A DNA stretch of 64,000 nucleotides from DAISKN01 sp963716925 (GTDB lineage: Bacteria > Acidobacteriota > Vicinamibacteria > Marinacidobacterales > SMYC01), in contig CAVQUX010000025.1 of assembly GCA_963716925.1 (NCBI GenBank), positions 1 through 64,000 of the forward strand, given 5' to 3'. The notes under the pieces were generated by a model. That model did no database searches. It was not told where the DNA came from and saw only the letters and a program-made list of their open reading frames with translations. Both the position numbers and the translations under genes were made by a program. Positions 55,446-64,000 of this stretch are shown here, piece by piece. The stretch's first letter is position 1. Each line of letters opens with the position of its first letter.

Positions 55446-56663
55446 ATGGGCCCGAATCGCGTCGTCGTCACCGGGCTCGGCGTCGTCTCCGCGATCGGGC
55501 ACGACACCCCGAGCTTCTGGGAGTCCCTAAGGGACGGCCGGCACGGCTTCCGGGAGATTCAGCTGGCCGATACCTCGACCACCCAGTACCACCTGGGAGC
55601 CGAGGTCCGGGGACTGGATCTCGATACGCCGTTCGCCGGATCGATGGAGCGGCTACTCGATCGATTCGCGCGGCTCTGGCTCCTCGCCGCGCGAGAGGCG
55701 GTGCGGGACAGCGGCGCGGACGCCTCGGCTCTCTCCGAAGGCGCCGTCGTCACCGGGACGGGCCTCGGGGGCCAGACGACGCAGGACGAGCTCTTCAGCG
55801 CGCTCTACCGCGAGGGCAAGCAGCGCCTCACGGCGTTCGCCGTGCCGCGCATCATGTCGAGCGCCGGCGCGAGCCACGCCTCGATGGAGCTCGGCATGAA
55901 GGGTCCGGGATTCACGGTATCGACCGCCTGCGCTTCGTCGAACCATGCCATCGGCCTCGCCTACTGGACGGTATCGAGCGGCGCCGCGCCCATCGCCCTC
56001 ACCGGGGGAAGCGAAGCGCCGTTCAGCCTCGGGCACCTGAAAGCGTGGGACATGATGCGCGCGGTGTCGCCCGACGTATGCCGGCCGTTCTCTTCGGGCC
56101 GCAAGGGTCTCGTCCTCGGCGAAGGGGCGGGAGCGCTGGTCCTCGAGAGCCTCGACCACGCGCGGGCCCGCGGCGCCGTGATCCATGCGGAGGTCCGGGG
56201 ATTCGGGATGTCGTCGGACGCCACCCACATCACCCAGCCCTCCGGCTGCGGCGCCAGCCGAGCCATAGGGGCGGCCCTGAAGGACGCCGGCGCCTCCCCG
56301 GACTCGGTCGACTACGTCAACGCCCACGGAACCGGCACGCTCCTCAACGACGCCAGCGAATGCAAGGCCCTTCAGTGCGCGTTCGGTGCGCACGCATCGA
56401 AGCTCCTCGTGAGCTCGACGAAGTCGATGCACGGCCACGCTCTCGGAGCCTCGGGTGCGCTCGAGGCCGTCGCCACCGTCCTCGCGCTCGAGAACGGCGT
56501 CGTCCCTCCCACGGCGAGCTACCTCGGCCCCGATCCCGAATGTCCGCTCGACTTCGTCCCCAATACGGCGCGGGAGAAGACGCTGAAGCTCGCTCTTTCC
56601 AACTCCTTCGCGTTCGGCGGACTGAACGCCGTCCTCGCGTTGGGCCGCTGGAACGGGAACTAG
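55446..56663 (+). CDS. Beta-ketoacyl-ACP synthase II-like (KAS)
   Basis: A 405-residue ketosynthase of the FabF type. The start is RVVVTGLGVVSAIGHD. The catalytic triad is complete: Cys in STACASSNHAIGLAY, His in YVNAHGTGTLLNDASE, His in SMHGHALGASGALEAV. The Lys of the KS motif is in LVSSTKSMHGH. The end ALSNSFAFGGLNAVLALGRW is typical. It catalyses Claisen condensation of malonyl-ACP with an acyl primer. It is adjacent to an ACP but lacks an acyltransferase, so it may extend an acyl group for the neighbouring NRPS. Divergence from housekeeping FabF is not assessable here. Confidence 0.88.
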   Translation: MGPNRVVVTGLGVVSAIGHDTPSFWESLRDGRHGFREIQLADTSTTQYHLGAEVRGLDLDTPFAGSMERLLDRFARLWLLAAREAVRDSGADASALSEGAVVTGTGLGGQTTQDELFSALYREGKQRLTAFAVPRIMSSAGASHASMELGMKGPGFTVSTACASSNHAIGLAYWTVSSGAAPIALTGGSEAPFSLGHLKAWDMMRAVSPDVCRPFSSGRKGLVLGEGAGALVLESLDHARARGAVIHAEVRGFGMSSDATHITQPSGCGASRAIGAALKDAGASPDSVDYVNAHGTGTLLNDASECKALQCAFGAHASKLLVSSTKSMHGHALGASGALEAVATVLALENGVVPPTASYLGPDPECPLDFVPNTAREKTLKLALSNSFAFGGLNAVLALGRWNGN

Positions 56664-56886
56664 CTCCGCGTCAGCGAAGACGCGATTCCTCGAACGTACC
56701 GCGTCGGAGGACCTTGCCCACGAGACCGGGTACTTCCAATCTCAGGTGACTCTAACGACCGGCGAAGCCGCGTCCAGCACTCGCGATTCGAGATGATCCC
56801 GAGGAAAGAGGACGGGAAGTGGAGGATCCTCGTCGACAAGGACTCCGAGGAGGGCGGCACCGACAGCGAAGAGTCATTCCCGGCGG

Positions 56887-58302
56887 CTACGCCGATGAAG
56901 TAACGGGACACCTCGCCGACGTCGTGGGCGACGCGGCGCTCACTGCGCACGACGAGCGCGCGAGTCCGTTCATCCAGACTCCTCCTCGAGGACGCAGGGT
57001 GAAGGACGCTTCCGGCTGGACCGCGGGGCCGGGAACGCGATCGAGACGATAGCGCCGGCTCACCATCGTCACCACCACCAGAGCCTCCAGGAGCGCGAAG
57101 TGCATTCCGATGCAGAGCCGCGGTCCGCCGCCGAAGGGAACGTACGCGCAGCGGTGCCGTCCGAGGGCGCGCTCCGGGAGAAACCGATCGGGGTCGAACG
57201 CCTCGGGGTTCGTCCAGAAGCCCTCGTGGCGATGAATCACCCAGGGCACCATGAGCACGTCGGACCCCGCGGGAATGCGATAACCGGAAACGACGTCGTC
57301 CACCATCGCCGTGCGGCGGAAGACCCATGCGGGTGGATAGAGCCGGAGCGTCTCGTCGAGGACCCGCTTCGTGTACTCCAGGCCCTCCTGCCCTCTCGGC
57401 GGGCCGGAAGGCAGCGCGTCCACCTCTTCCTCGACTCGAGAACGAACGTCCGGATAGAGAGAGAGCAGGTACCACGTCCACGCGAGAAACTGCGCCGTCG
57501 TTTCGTGGCCCGCCATCAAGAGGTTCATGGACTCGTCGCGCAGGAGCGTATCGGACATGCCGATGCCGGTCTCCTCGTCGCACGCGCTCATCAGGAGTCC
57601 CAGCAGGTCGGTCCCCGCGTCGGCTCCTGCCGCGACGCTTCGCCGCCGCTCCTCGATGATCCGGTAGACGACCTCGTTCAGCCGCGCGATGTGACCCGCC
57701 ATGCGGCGGTTGTTCGGAGTCGGCATCCAGGCCGGGGGCGCCCAGAGACCGAACTGACGCCGGACCGCCTCCCGCATCAGGGGAGGAAGGGACTCGGAGA
57801 TGACGTCTGCCTCGGCATCCCGCAACGACGCACCGAAGAGCGTTCGCGCCGCGATGTCGAGCGTCAGCCGGTTCATCTCGGCGGCGGCGTCGAAGTTCTT
57901 CAGGGAGCGCCGACCCCAGCGCTCGAGCATGGCCTCGACCGACTGCGCCATCGTTCCGGCGAAGCCGCACATGCGGCCCCGGCGGAACGCGGGCTGCACC
58001 AGGCTTCGCTGGCGTCGCCAGAGAGCGCCGCTGCTCGTGAGCAGGCCGTCGCCCAGGAGGGCCTTGGTCTCTTCCATCCCGCTCCCCTGCCCGTAGCTCT
58101 GCCAGTTGTCATAGACGATGTGCTCGACGTCGGCCGGGTGCGTTACCACGAAGATCCGCTTCGGACCGATCTCGAAGCGAAGCACGTCGCCATGCGCGCG
58201 CTGCGCCGCGAGAAGGTGGTCGTGGATGGGACCGCGAAAGCTTCCGAGGTTTCCCCACAGAGGATGGCCCGGAGGGCGCGGAGGAAGACCGTTTCCGCTC
58301 AT
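56887..58302 (-). CDS. Cytochrome P450
   Basis: A 471-residue P450. The ATG at 58302 overlaps the NRPS stop (ATGA). The I-helix motif is LMAGHETTAQF (oxygen activation), the ExxR is in VLDETLRLYPP, and the heme-binding loop is FGGGPRLCIGMHF with the axial Cys. The N-terminus GLPPRPPGHPLWGNL is the proline-rich hinge; no membrane anchor precedes it. The last ~35 residues (after LRPRGGVW) look non-family, so a frame slip near 56985 may have altered the end. It is the last gene of the biosynthetic operon and probably hydroxylates or couples the NRPS product. Confidence 0.88.
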   Translation of the reverse strand: MSGNGLPPRPPGHPLWGNLGSFRGPIHDHLLAAQRAHGDVLRFEIGPKRIFVVTHPADVEHIVYDNWQSYGQGSGMEETKALLGDGLLTSSGALWRRQRSLVQPAFRRGRMCGFAGTMAQSVEAMLERWGRRSLKNFDAAAEMNRLTLDIAARTLFGASLRDAEADVISESLPPLMREAVRRQFGLWAPPAWMPTPNNRRMAGHIARLNEVVYRIIEERRRSVAAGADAGTDLLGLLMSACDEETGIGMSDTLLRDESMNLLMAGHETTAQFLAWTWYLLSLYPDVRSRVEEEVDALPSGPPRGQEGLEYTKRVLDETLRLYPPAWVFRRTAMVDDVVSGYRIPAGSDVLMVPWVIHRHEGFWTNPEAFDPDRFLPERALGRHRCAYVPFGGGPRLCIGMHFALLEALVVVTMVSRRYRLDRVPGPAVQPEASFTLRPRGGVWMNGLARSSCAVSAASPTTSARCPVTSSA

Positions 58303-61300
58303 GGTGTCTCCCCTTGCCTGCGACTTCGAACGCCGTGAAGCGCCCGGGCCACGATTTGCGCGACGTTCGCGACCTGTGGCGCCTGCATCATCTGGTGGTG
58401 ATCGACGCGGCTCGTGATCACGGCGAGCCGGGGCAGGAGCTCGCGCCACCGCGCCGCCTGGAGATCCTCTCCGGACGGAGGCGACGCGCGAAGGAGGAGC
58501 GCGTCGCCTTCGTACGGCTCGGGCAGGTGCTTCCGCCAGAGACGGAGAAGCCCCCGGCCGAGCTCGGGGAGCCGCGGATCGTCCGCGAGGACGGGCGCAA
58601 TCGGCAGTCGGGCATCGAGAAGGAGAACCAGGGGGACGTCGATGCCGCGCGCTCGAAGCCGGCGGGCGGCCTCCAGGGCCACGACGCCGCCGAGCGACCA
58701 GCCCGCGAGGACCACGTCCCGGCTTCCGAGCGCTCTCTCGACCGAGCTCGCATGCTCCGACCCCAGCTCCAGCAGACTTTCCGGGAGGCGAGGCGGGGCG
58801 GGCAGGCCCAGAACCGGGAGCTCGCTCCCGAGAAGCGATGCCAGAAGTCGATAGCACCCGACATCTCCCCCCGTGGCGTGAACCAGGACCAGCGGCCGTC
58901 GCTCGATCGAGCCTCGCCGAATCCAGACGACGGGGTCTCTGCGGCTCTCGGGCAAAAGGGCGGCCGCGAGAGTTTCGGGAGTGGGGCTCGAGGCGAGCAA
59001 GGCGACGTCGAGCGGCACTCCGAAACGCTTCTCGATACGCGCCAGCAGGCGGAGCCCCAGGAGCGAGTCTCCGCCCGCGGCGAAGAAGTCGGCGCTGCTG
59101 TGTGCGGGCGGTGAGCCCAGGAGCTCCGTCCAGATCCGCGCGATTTCTTCCTGGTGCTCCCCCTGCATCGCGCTCGCCGCTGGTTCGCGTCGGGGTTCCG
59201 TCGGCCTTGCTTTCCGAAGAGCGGCGTAGTCGATCTTACCGCTGGTATTGCGGGGAAGCGCGTCCCGCCAGTGGTACTCGTCCGGCAGGAAGGCGCGCGG
59301 AAGGATTCGCGACGCGTGCTCCGCGAGGTCGCGATCCGGGGGAGCCTCGACTCGGCCCACGCACCAGGCGACAATCCTTCCACCGACCTCGACGACGGCC
59401 GCCTCCGCCAGGGCTTCGTGGGAGCGTAGCGCCGCTTCCACTTCGTCCAGCTCCACCCTTTGACCGTTGCGCTTGACCTGCCAATCGCGCCGTCCGAGAA
59501 ACACCAGATGACCGTCGCCGCGAAACCTCGCGAAATCGCCCGTCCGGTACACCCGCTCCTTCTGGCCGTCGACGAAGATGTCGGTGAACGCCGCGGCCGT
59601 TTCCTCCGGCCGGTTCCAGTAGCCGAGCGCGACCCCTTCCCCGGCGATGGCGATCTCCCCGACGAACCCTGGCGGCACGGGCCGGGACAGCGCGTCGAGG
59701 AGCCACACGCGCGTGTTCGGAAGCGGGGTCCCGATGCTCGGCTCCCGCGCGGGGTCGAGCGAAGTCCAGGTCGCGTCCACGGTCGCTTCCGTGGGACCGT
59801 ACAAGTTGACGAAGCGTGCCTCTCCCCGGGCCTGCCGGATCGCGAGATCGTGCCAGAGAGAGGGATCGATGGGCTCCCCGCCGAGAAGGAAAGTTCTCGG
59901 AAGTGGAGGCTCGAGTCCCGCCTCGAGGAGGATCCGCACCCAGGACGGAGTCATGTCCACGACGTCGAGCGCCGCTTCGGCGAGGTGCCGCGCCAACCTC
60001 GAGGGCGAGGCCTTGAGCTCCTGGGGCACCGGGCAGAGGCAATCCCCGCGCAGCAGGCGGACGAGCTGTTTCACCGTGGTATCGAACGCGAGGGAGCCGA
60101 AGATTCCGATACGCGAGGGGCGGCCAATCTCCGAGCCGTAGACGGCGGCGTCGAGCGCGCGGTCCAGGTGGGCGAGATTTCGATGGGAGACCAGGACTCC
60201 CTTGGGCTCTCCGGTGGAGCCTGATGTAAAGAGGATGTAGGCGAGATCCGTCGGAACGGCCGCGAGAGCATTCACCGAGACCCGTTCCGCCTCGGGATCG
60301 AGGAGCTCCTCCAGGTCCACGTCGCTCTCTCGGAGACAGATCCGTGCGCCGACATCCCGAAGGATGCGCTCGATGCGCGGCTCCGGCCAGGCTGGATCGA
60401 GCGGCAGGTAGGCGCTCCGGCACTTCCAGGCAGCGACGATACCGACGATGGCTTCGACGCCGGCTCCGAGGAGCAGGGCCACCGGCTCGCCGTCGCGATG
60501 CCCTTGCTCGCGAAAGCGCGCGGCGAGCGCCGACGCCGCGCGATCGAGCTCCGAGAACGTCAGACGCCTCGCGGGGGAATCCACCGCCGGAGCGTCCGCG
60601 CGGCCGAGAACGATGCGAGCGTAGGACTCCGCCGTATCGTTGGAAGCGTCCGGGACAGGCGAAGCGCCCAGGATCGGCCCCAGGCTCACGCCGGCGGGCG
60701 CGGAAGCTCCGAGAGCGGTCGACAACCGCGCCGCGGGCGTTCGATGGATGGCCTCGAGCATCGGAGGAAGCCGGTCGATCATCCACCGCACCGTCTCTGG
60801 ATGGAACAGGTCGGTTGCGAACTCCAGGTGACCCGAGAACGAATCGCCCTCGGGACGAAGCGACAGGGTGAGATCGAACTTGCTCGTTCCGGTCTCTTCC
60901 TCGCGGGCCCGCACAGCGGTGCCGCCGAGATTCGAGCTCGGGCATGAGAGCCTCCTGCCACACGAAGAGCACCTGGACCAGGGGCGGCGCTCCCGGGGCC
61001 CGTTTCGACAGAGCCACGAGATCCTCGAAGGGGACGTCGCCCTGGGCGAGCGCTTCGACCGCGCTCCGCCGCACGCGAGCGAGGGCCTCCGCCAGGGTGG
61101 GGTCCGAGGAGAAGTCCGCGGGGATGGGCACCGTGCTGACGAAGAATCCCACGACCCCCTCGACCTCGGCGCGATTGCGGTTGTGGGCCGGCGTCCCGAC
61201 GACGAAGCGATCCTGCTGGCACCAGGTCGAGAGCACCATCTGGAACGCCGCGAGAACCACGGGAAACAGGCTCGAGTCTTCGCGCCGGGCGGCGGCGCGA

Positions 61301-62049
61301 GCGTCGAATGCCCGCAGGCGCACGGGAATTCGCGCGCCTCTCGAGGTCGGAAGCGCCGGCCGGGCGAAATCGACCGGCAGCCGCAAGGGCGAAACGCCGT
61401 CGAGAGCGTCCGCCCAGAACGACCGCGTCGAAGGAGCGATCTCCCGCTCGCGCTGCCATCGGGCGAAGTCGGCATACCGCAGGGGCAGCGGAGCGAGGAC
61501 CAATGAGTCGTTCCGCAGGTTCGCGCGATAGAGGACGAGAAGCTCGCGCAGCAGGATCCCCTGGGACCAGCCGTCGGATACGAGATGGTGGGCGTTGAGC
61601 AGGATCAGATTCTCATCGGGGCTCACGGTAACCAGGGCTACCCGGTACAAAGGACCGCGGGTGAGATCGAACGGCGCTCGGGCGAACGTTCCTGCCAGGG
61701 CCCGGTCCGTCGAGCGCTCCAGGCGCAAGCTCCCCGACGGCGCGACGACCTGAAAGAGCTCTCCGTCCTCCTCCAGGAACGTCGTGCGCAGCGCCTCGTG
61801 GCGCGCGGCGAGCGTCGAAAGAGCCGATTCCAGAGCCTCGGCGACCACTTCTCCCCGCACTTCGATGGTGAGGGGACAGTTGTACAGAGGCGACCCCGGA
61901 AGCGAGCGCATCTGGAACCAGAGCCTCTTCTGTCCGGGCGAGGCCGGGACTTTCAGAGGCCGCTTCGCCTTCTCCGCGAGGAGGCGCTTCAGGAGCTCTC
62001 GCCTTTCCGTGGGGCGCGGCGCGCTTTCCACGGCTCCTTCAGGCTGCAA
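58299..62049 (-). pseudogene. NRPS module C-A-T-TE, one frameshift
   Basis: A single-module nonribosomal peptide synthetase of about 1,250 residues when repaired. The TTG at 62049 overlaps the HDO stop by 11 bases. The condensation domain (about residues 35-430) has HHLVSDG at 154-160. A break near 60945 separates it from the rest. The adenylation domain (about 480-960) shows LFTSGSTGEPKG, FDTTVKQL, NLYGPTEATVDAT and VYRTGDFARF. The thiolation domain has FFAAGGDSLLGLRL (Ser near 993). The terminal thioesterase has AGWSLGG (nucleophile), LLDARLP (Asp) and VDHHQMM (His). A leading C domain means it accepts an acyl or aminoacyl group from an upstream carrier. The partial specificity pattern (Asp-Thr, later Leu, Val, Asp) does not let me name the amino acid. 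Confidence 0.9.
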
Positions 62050-62749
62050 GACGCGCCTGCTCCCGCTCGAACTTGTCGAAGACGCCTTCGAGAAAGTAGT
62101 AATACATCCGCAGCGTCGCTTTCCCGAAATAAACGACCGCCTCCTTGTCCTTCTCGCTCTTGACGTGCGCCTCGATGGCCTTGATGGCGGCCTTGGAGTG
62201 ACCTTTGTCGAGCTCCGCGTGCGCCACCAGGAACGTCATGTGATCGTCGGGCAGGTCGAAGTGGTACCGGACGCGATCGGCGATATAGGGCAGCTGCTCT
62301 TCGTTCAGAGCTCCCTCGGCCCAGAACGAGTAGCCGAGCCTCCCGATAGGGCGCTCGCGAATCACGAGGTCGTAGATCAGGCTGGAGAAGGCCTGGGTCT
62401 CGGGCTCGGGCCTCGAGGCGATCACTTCCTCCCGGTCGACGCCGATTTTCTCGAGGTCGTTGAGCGCGAGGAAATCATGGTCGATCTCCTCGATGGCGTG
62501 GCGAAGCTGGCGCCTCAGGAGCTTCTTCTCGGTGGTGGGGGTGCGCATCACGCAGAGCGCCTGGTTGACGCCGTTGTGCTTGGTGTAGTGGTAGGTTTCC
62601 CAGAGATAACATTTCCACAGATCCAGCGGACGGGGGTACCGGCCGGCGCCGGCCTTGTCGTCGCTCGCGAGCGCCTGAAAAATCCGCGTTTCCAGGAGTC
62701 GCCCATAATCAGGCAACAGGGCATCCTGCAACTCTTCGATAAACGTCAT
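62039..62749 (-). CDS. Heme-oxygenase-like diiron enzyme (HDO family)
   Basis: A 236-residue member of the heme-oxygenase-like diiron oxidase/oxygenase superfamily, which includes SznF, UndA and BesC. Candidate iron ligands are in the expected order: Glu51 and His58 in WETYHYTKHNG, Glu145 in SFWAEGALNE, and His177, Asp181 and His184 in VAHAELDKGHSK, the H-x3-D-x2-H arrangement. An additional conserved HAIEEIDHDFLALNDLE block lies at 84-100. The protein is all-helical without signal peptide. ATGA overlap with the upstream ferritin-like gene and an 11-base overlap with the NRPS show coupling. Such enzymes do N-oxygenation, C-C cleavage or olefin formation on amino acids or fatty acids. Confidence 0.82.
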   Translation of the reverse strand: MTFIEELQDALLPDYGRLLETRIFQALASDDKAGAGRYPRPLDLWKCYLWETYHYTKHNGVNQALCVMRTPTTEKKLLRRQLRHAIEEIDHDFLALNDLEKIGVDREEVIASRPEPETQAFSSLIYDLVIRERPIGRLGYSFWAEGALNEEQLPYIADRVRYHFDLPDDHMTFLVAHAELDKGHSKAAIKAIEAHVKSEKDKEAVVYFGKATLRMYYYFLEGVFDKFEREQARLAA

Positions 62750-63819
62750 GCTACTTTCTCCGGTCTTCCGATTCCGAGGTTTCGATACTCGCTCGCTATT
62801 GGCCCATCCAATAGACCGAGCTTCTCGAGGCTGGGCAGTAGGGTGTCGTGGAACAACTCGTGCTGGAACCTGCGGGCAACCGGGTTGTCGAAAGCCCGGT
62901 CCTCGAAGGCGCGCCGCGAAAGCCCCATCCGGCCGCGCCCGAATCGCCAATACTGATCGAGGCTCGAGCGCATCCCCCCTCGCGCCCGGGCGTGGTAGAG
63001 CGATCGGACGAGGCTGAAGGCATAGCGCTGGAGCTCGCGCCACTCCCGCGCCGTGCAATCCCGGGCTGCGGCCGCGATGGACTCGATTCCGAAGCCGACA
63101 TGGCGGCCCTCGTCCTGAACCACGAGGGAAAGGATCTTCTCGAGGAGCGGGTCGGTCGTGCTCCGGCGCAGGAAGGTGAAGACCCCCATGGCATAGCCTT
63201 CGACCACGATCAGCATGCCGATCGCTTTCTTGCGCCAGCTCGGCTGAGCCAGCATGCTGTCGATGACGGCCTTCATGTTGGGGTCGATCGGCGAGTACAG
63301 TTCGTTCTCGGCGAGATACCGGCGGAATACTTCGATGTGCCGCGCCTCGTCCATCGCCTGGGCCGCGAGGAACAGCTTCCCGTCCAGGTCGGCTCTCATG
63401 TCGCAGAGCTGGCTCACGAGGAGAAGCGAGCCCTGCTCCCCGTGCAGGAGCTGGCTCAACACCCAACCCACGCTCTCGCGGTTGAATCGGACGCGCTCCC
63501 GCTCCTCCAGGAGGTCGGCGAGACCCATCGCGTGGCCCACCCAGTGCTCGTCGGCGATCAGTCCCTCGTCGCGGCCCGCGCGGATGGACCAGTCGACGTC
63601 CTTCCGCGGATCCCAGGCGAAGCGCTTGGCGGCGTGGTAGAGCCGCTCCCCCCGCGGAAAATCGGACTCGTAGTCGAGGTTCCAGCGCGCGTCCGCCGAG
63701 GACGGCGTTTCCAGCACCCGGGCGATATCCCCGCGGGCGGCGCGGGCCAGAAACCATCCGAGGCGCCCTCCGGCGATCCGACGAAGGTCCGAGAGACAGG
63801 CGAGCGTGTCACCGAGCAT
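62746..63819 (-). CDS. Ferritin-like diiron oxygenase/desaturase-type enzyme
   Basis: A 357-residue four-helix-bundle diiron protein. Two identical-spacing motifs are visible: Glu128-x28-DEARH (Glu158, His161) and Glu207-x28-DEGRH (Glu237, His240), the E-x28-D-E-x-R-H pattern of AurF-type N-oxygenases, ribonucleotide reductase R2-like and related diiron oxidases. The ATG at 63819 follows AAGGAAG at good spacing; a GTG at 63825 is also in frame. It overlaps the end of the upstream gene by 11 bases and the HDO start by 4. There is no signal peptide. It may oxidise an amine or an acyl/aminoacyl carrier-bound substrate. I could not decide between N-oxygenase and desaturase. Confidence 0.78.
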   Translation of the reverse strand: MLGDTLACLSDLRRIAGGRLGWFLARAARGDIARVLETPSSADARWNLDYESDFPRGERLYHAAKRFAWDPRKDVDWSIRAGRDEGLIADEHWVGHAMGLADLLEERERVRFNRESVGWVLSQLLHGEQGSLLLVSQLCDMRADLDGKLFLAAQAMDEARHIEVFRRYLAENELYSPIDPNMKAVIDSMLAQPSWRKKAIGMLIVVEGYAMGVFTFLRRSTTDPLLEKILSLVVQDEGRHVGFGIESIAAAARDCTAREWRELQRYAFSLVRSLYHARARGGMRSSLDQYWRFGRGRMGLSRRAFEDRAFDNPVARRFQHELFHDTLLPSLEKLGLLDGPIASEYRNLGIGRPEKVA

Positions 63820-64000
63820 CGGCACTTCCTTGCTCCACCAGGAGCGCCTCCACCTGTTCGTCGCTCAGATCGTCGATCCGCGCCAGGAGCTCCAGCGGCC
63901 GGTCCGTTCTCTCGATGGACCCTTCCGCACCATCGAGGGGGCTCGCGGATTCGATGGCCAGAGCGCAGTCGGGATGGTGCTCGCGCAGGTAAGACGCCAG
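63809..64000 (-). CDS. C-terminal fragment of a carrier-domain megasynth(et)ase, cut by the window edge
   Basis: Reading from the window edge to the stop at 63809 gives LASYLREHHPDC, a Glu/Asp-rich linker, and LLARIDDLSDEQVEALLVEQ before the end. The first piece is the last helix of a carrier domain, and the Leu-rich tail is typical of the C-terminal end of polyketide synthases or PKS/NRPS hybrids, where it docks the next protein. Only 63 residues are in the window, so the domain content upstream is unknown. Its stop overlaps the start of the ferritin-like gene, so it belongs to the same operon and is the probable donor for the NRPS. Confidence 0.65.
   Translation of the reverse strand: MASYLREHHPDCALAIESASPLDGAEGSIERTDRPLELLARIDDLSDEQVEALLVEQGSADAR

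Noticed and set aside
1..64000. CRISPR arrays, rRNA and tRNA genes, insertion sequences
   Set aside because: I found no direct-repeat/spacer pattern, no rRNA-like or tRNA-like stretch, and no transposase motif or terminal inverted repeats.

Overview
The window is almost entirely high-GC DNA. Its gene content points to an Acidobacteriota-like bacterium. The main markers are an ADOP-type duplicated permease behind a PadR regulator, a VWFA-related protein of the acidobacterial type, GWxTD and CRTAC/ASPIC proteins, a Ser/Thr kinase with TPRs, and a TonB receptor with an N-terminal carboxypeptidase-regulatory-like domain. This assignment comes from families I recognise; no marker gene such as rRNA is present. 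The first ~2.3 kb is different. It is visibly less GC-rich, carries 'TTCGGAGT'-type inverted repeats, and every gene in it is riddled with frameshifts. It meets the rest at about 2,311-2,321, where a permease start on one side abuts a truncated amidohydrolase on the other. I read this as a probable assembly chimera, with the left end possibly from a desulfobacterial-type genome.

Layout. 0-2.3 kb: broken PP-loop ATPase and LolD-like ABC ATPase. 2.3-5.6 kb: truncated amidohydrolase, FAH-family lipoprotein, heptaheme cytochrome-TPR protein. 5.6-11.7 kb: minus-strand run of CRTAC/ASPIC, GWxTD-TPR and CRTAC/ASPIC proteins. 11.7-12.3 kb: RHH/MazF-type toxin-antitoxin pair. 12.4-19.2 kb: sulfatase-like TPR protein, TPR protein, TonB-type receptor with a good sigma70 promoter. 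19.6-28.9 kb: small periplasmic and metabolic genes (cupin, HD protein, APC permease, exported RidA, PhyH dioxygenase, TPR, beta-lactamase-fold hydrolase, solute-binding protein). 28.8-36.9 kb: amidohydrolase/methyltransferase, exported alanine racemase, two amidinotransferase-fold hydrolases, VWA protein, PEP-CTERM protein and a sugar-dehydrogenase remnant. 37.0-42.7 kb: DUF692-like fusion, SET protein, and a translationally coupled molybdate operon with its own regulator. 42.7-55 kb: PadR/ADOP pair with a perfect operator-like palindrome, zinc-ribbon membrane protein, BtpA-PfkB pair, D-amino-acid oxidase, CutC, nucleoside hydrolase, RMD1-like protein, Ser/Thr kinase. 55.2-64 kb: a biosynthetic locus.

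The biosynthetic locus is the most interesting part. On the minus strand a tightly overlapped operon runs from the window edge: C-terminus of a carrier-type megasynth(et)ase, a ferritin-like diiron enzyme with two exact E-x28-D-E-x-R-H motifs, a heme-oxygenase-like diiron enzyme (HDO), a C-A-T-TE nonribosomal peptide synthetase module, and a cytochrome P450. An acyl carrier protein and a ketosynthase converge on it from the plus strand. Three O2-activating metalloenzymes around one NRPS module suggest an oxidatively tailored small peptide or amino-acid product that I cannot match to a known pathway.

Many genes between 5.5 and 19 kb carry several single-base frameshifts, and one carries a nonsense codon; genes from 25 to 64 kb are mostly intact. 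Single-read consensus error is the simplest explanation, so broken genes are described as one locus each with the break points noted.
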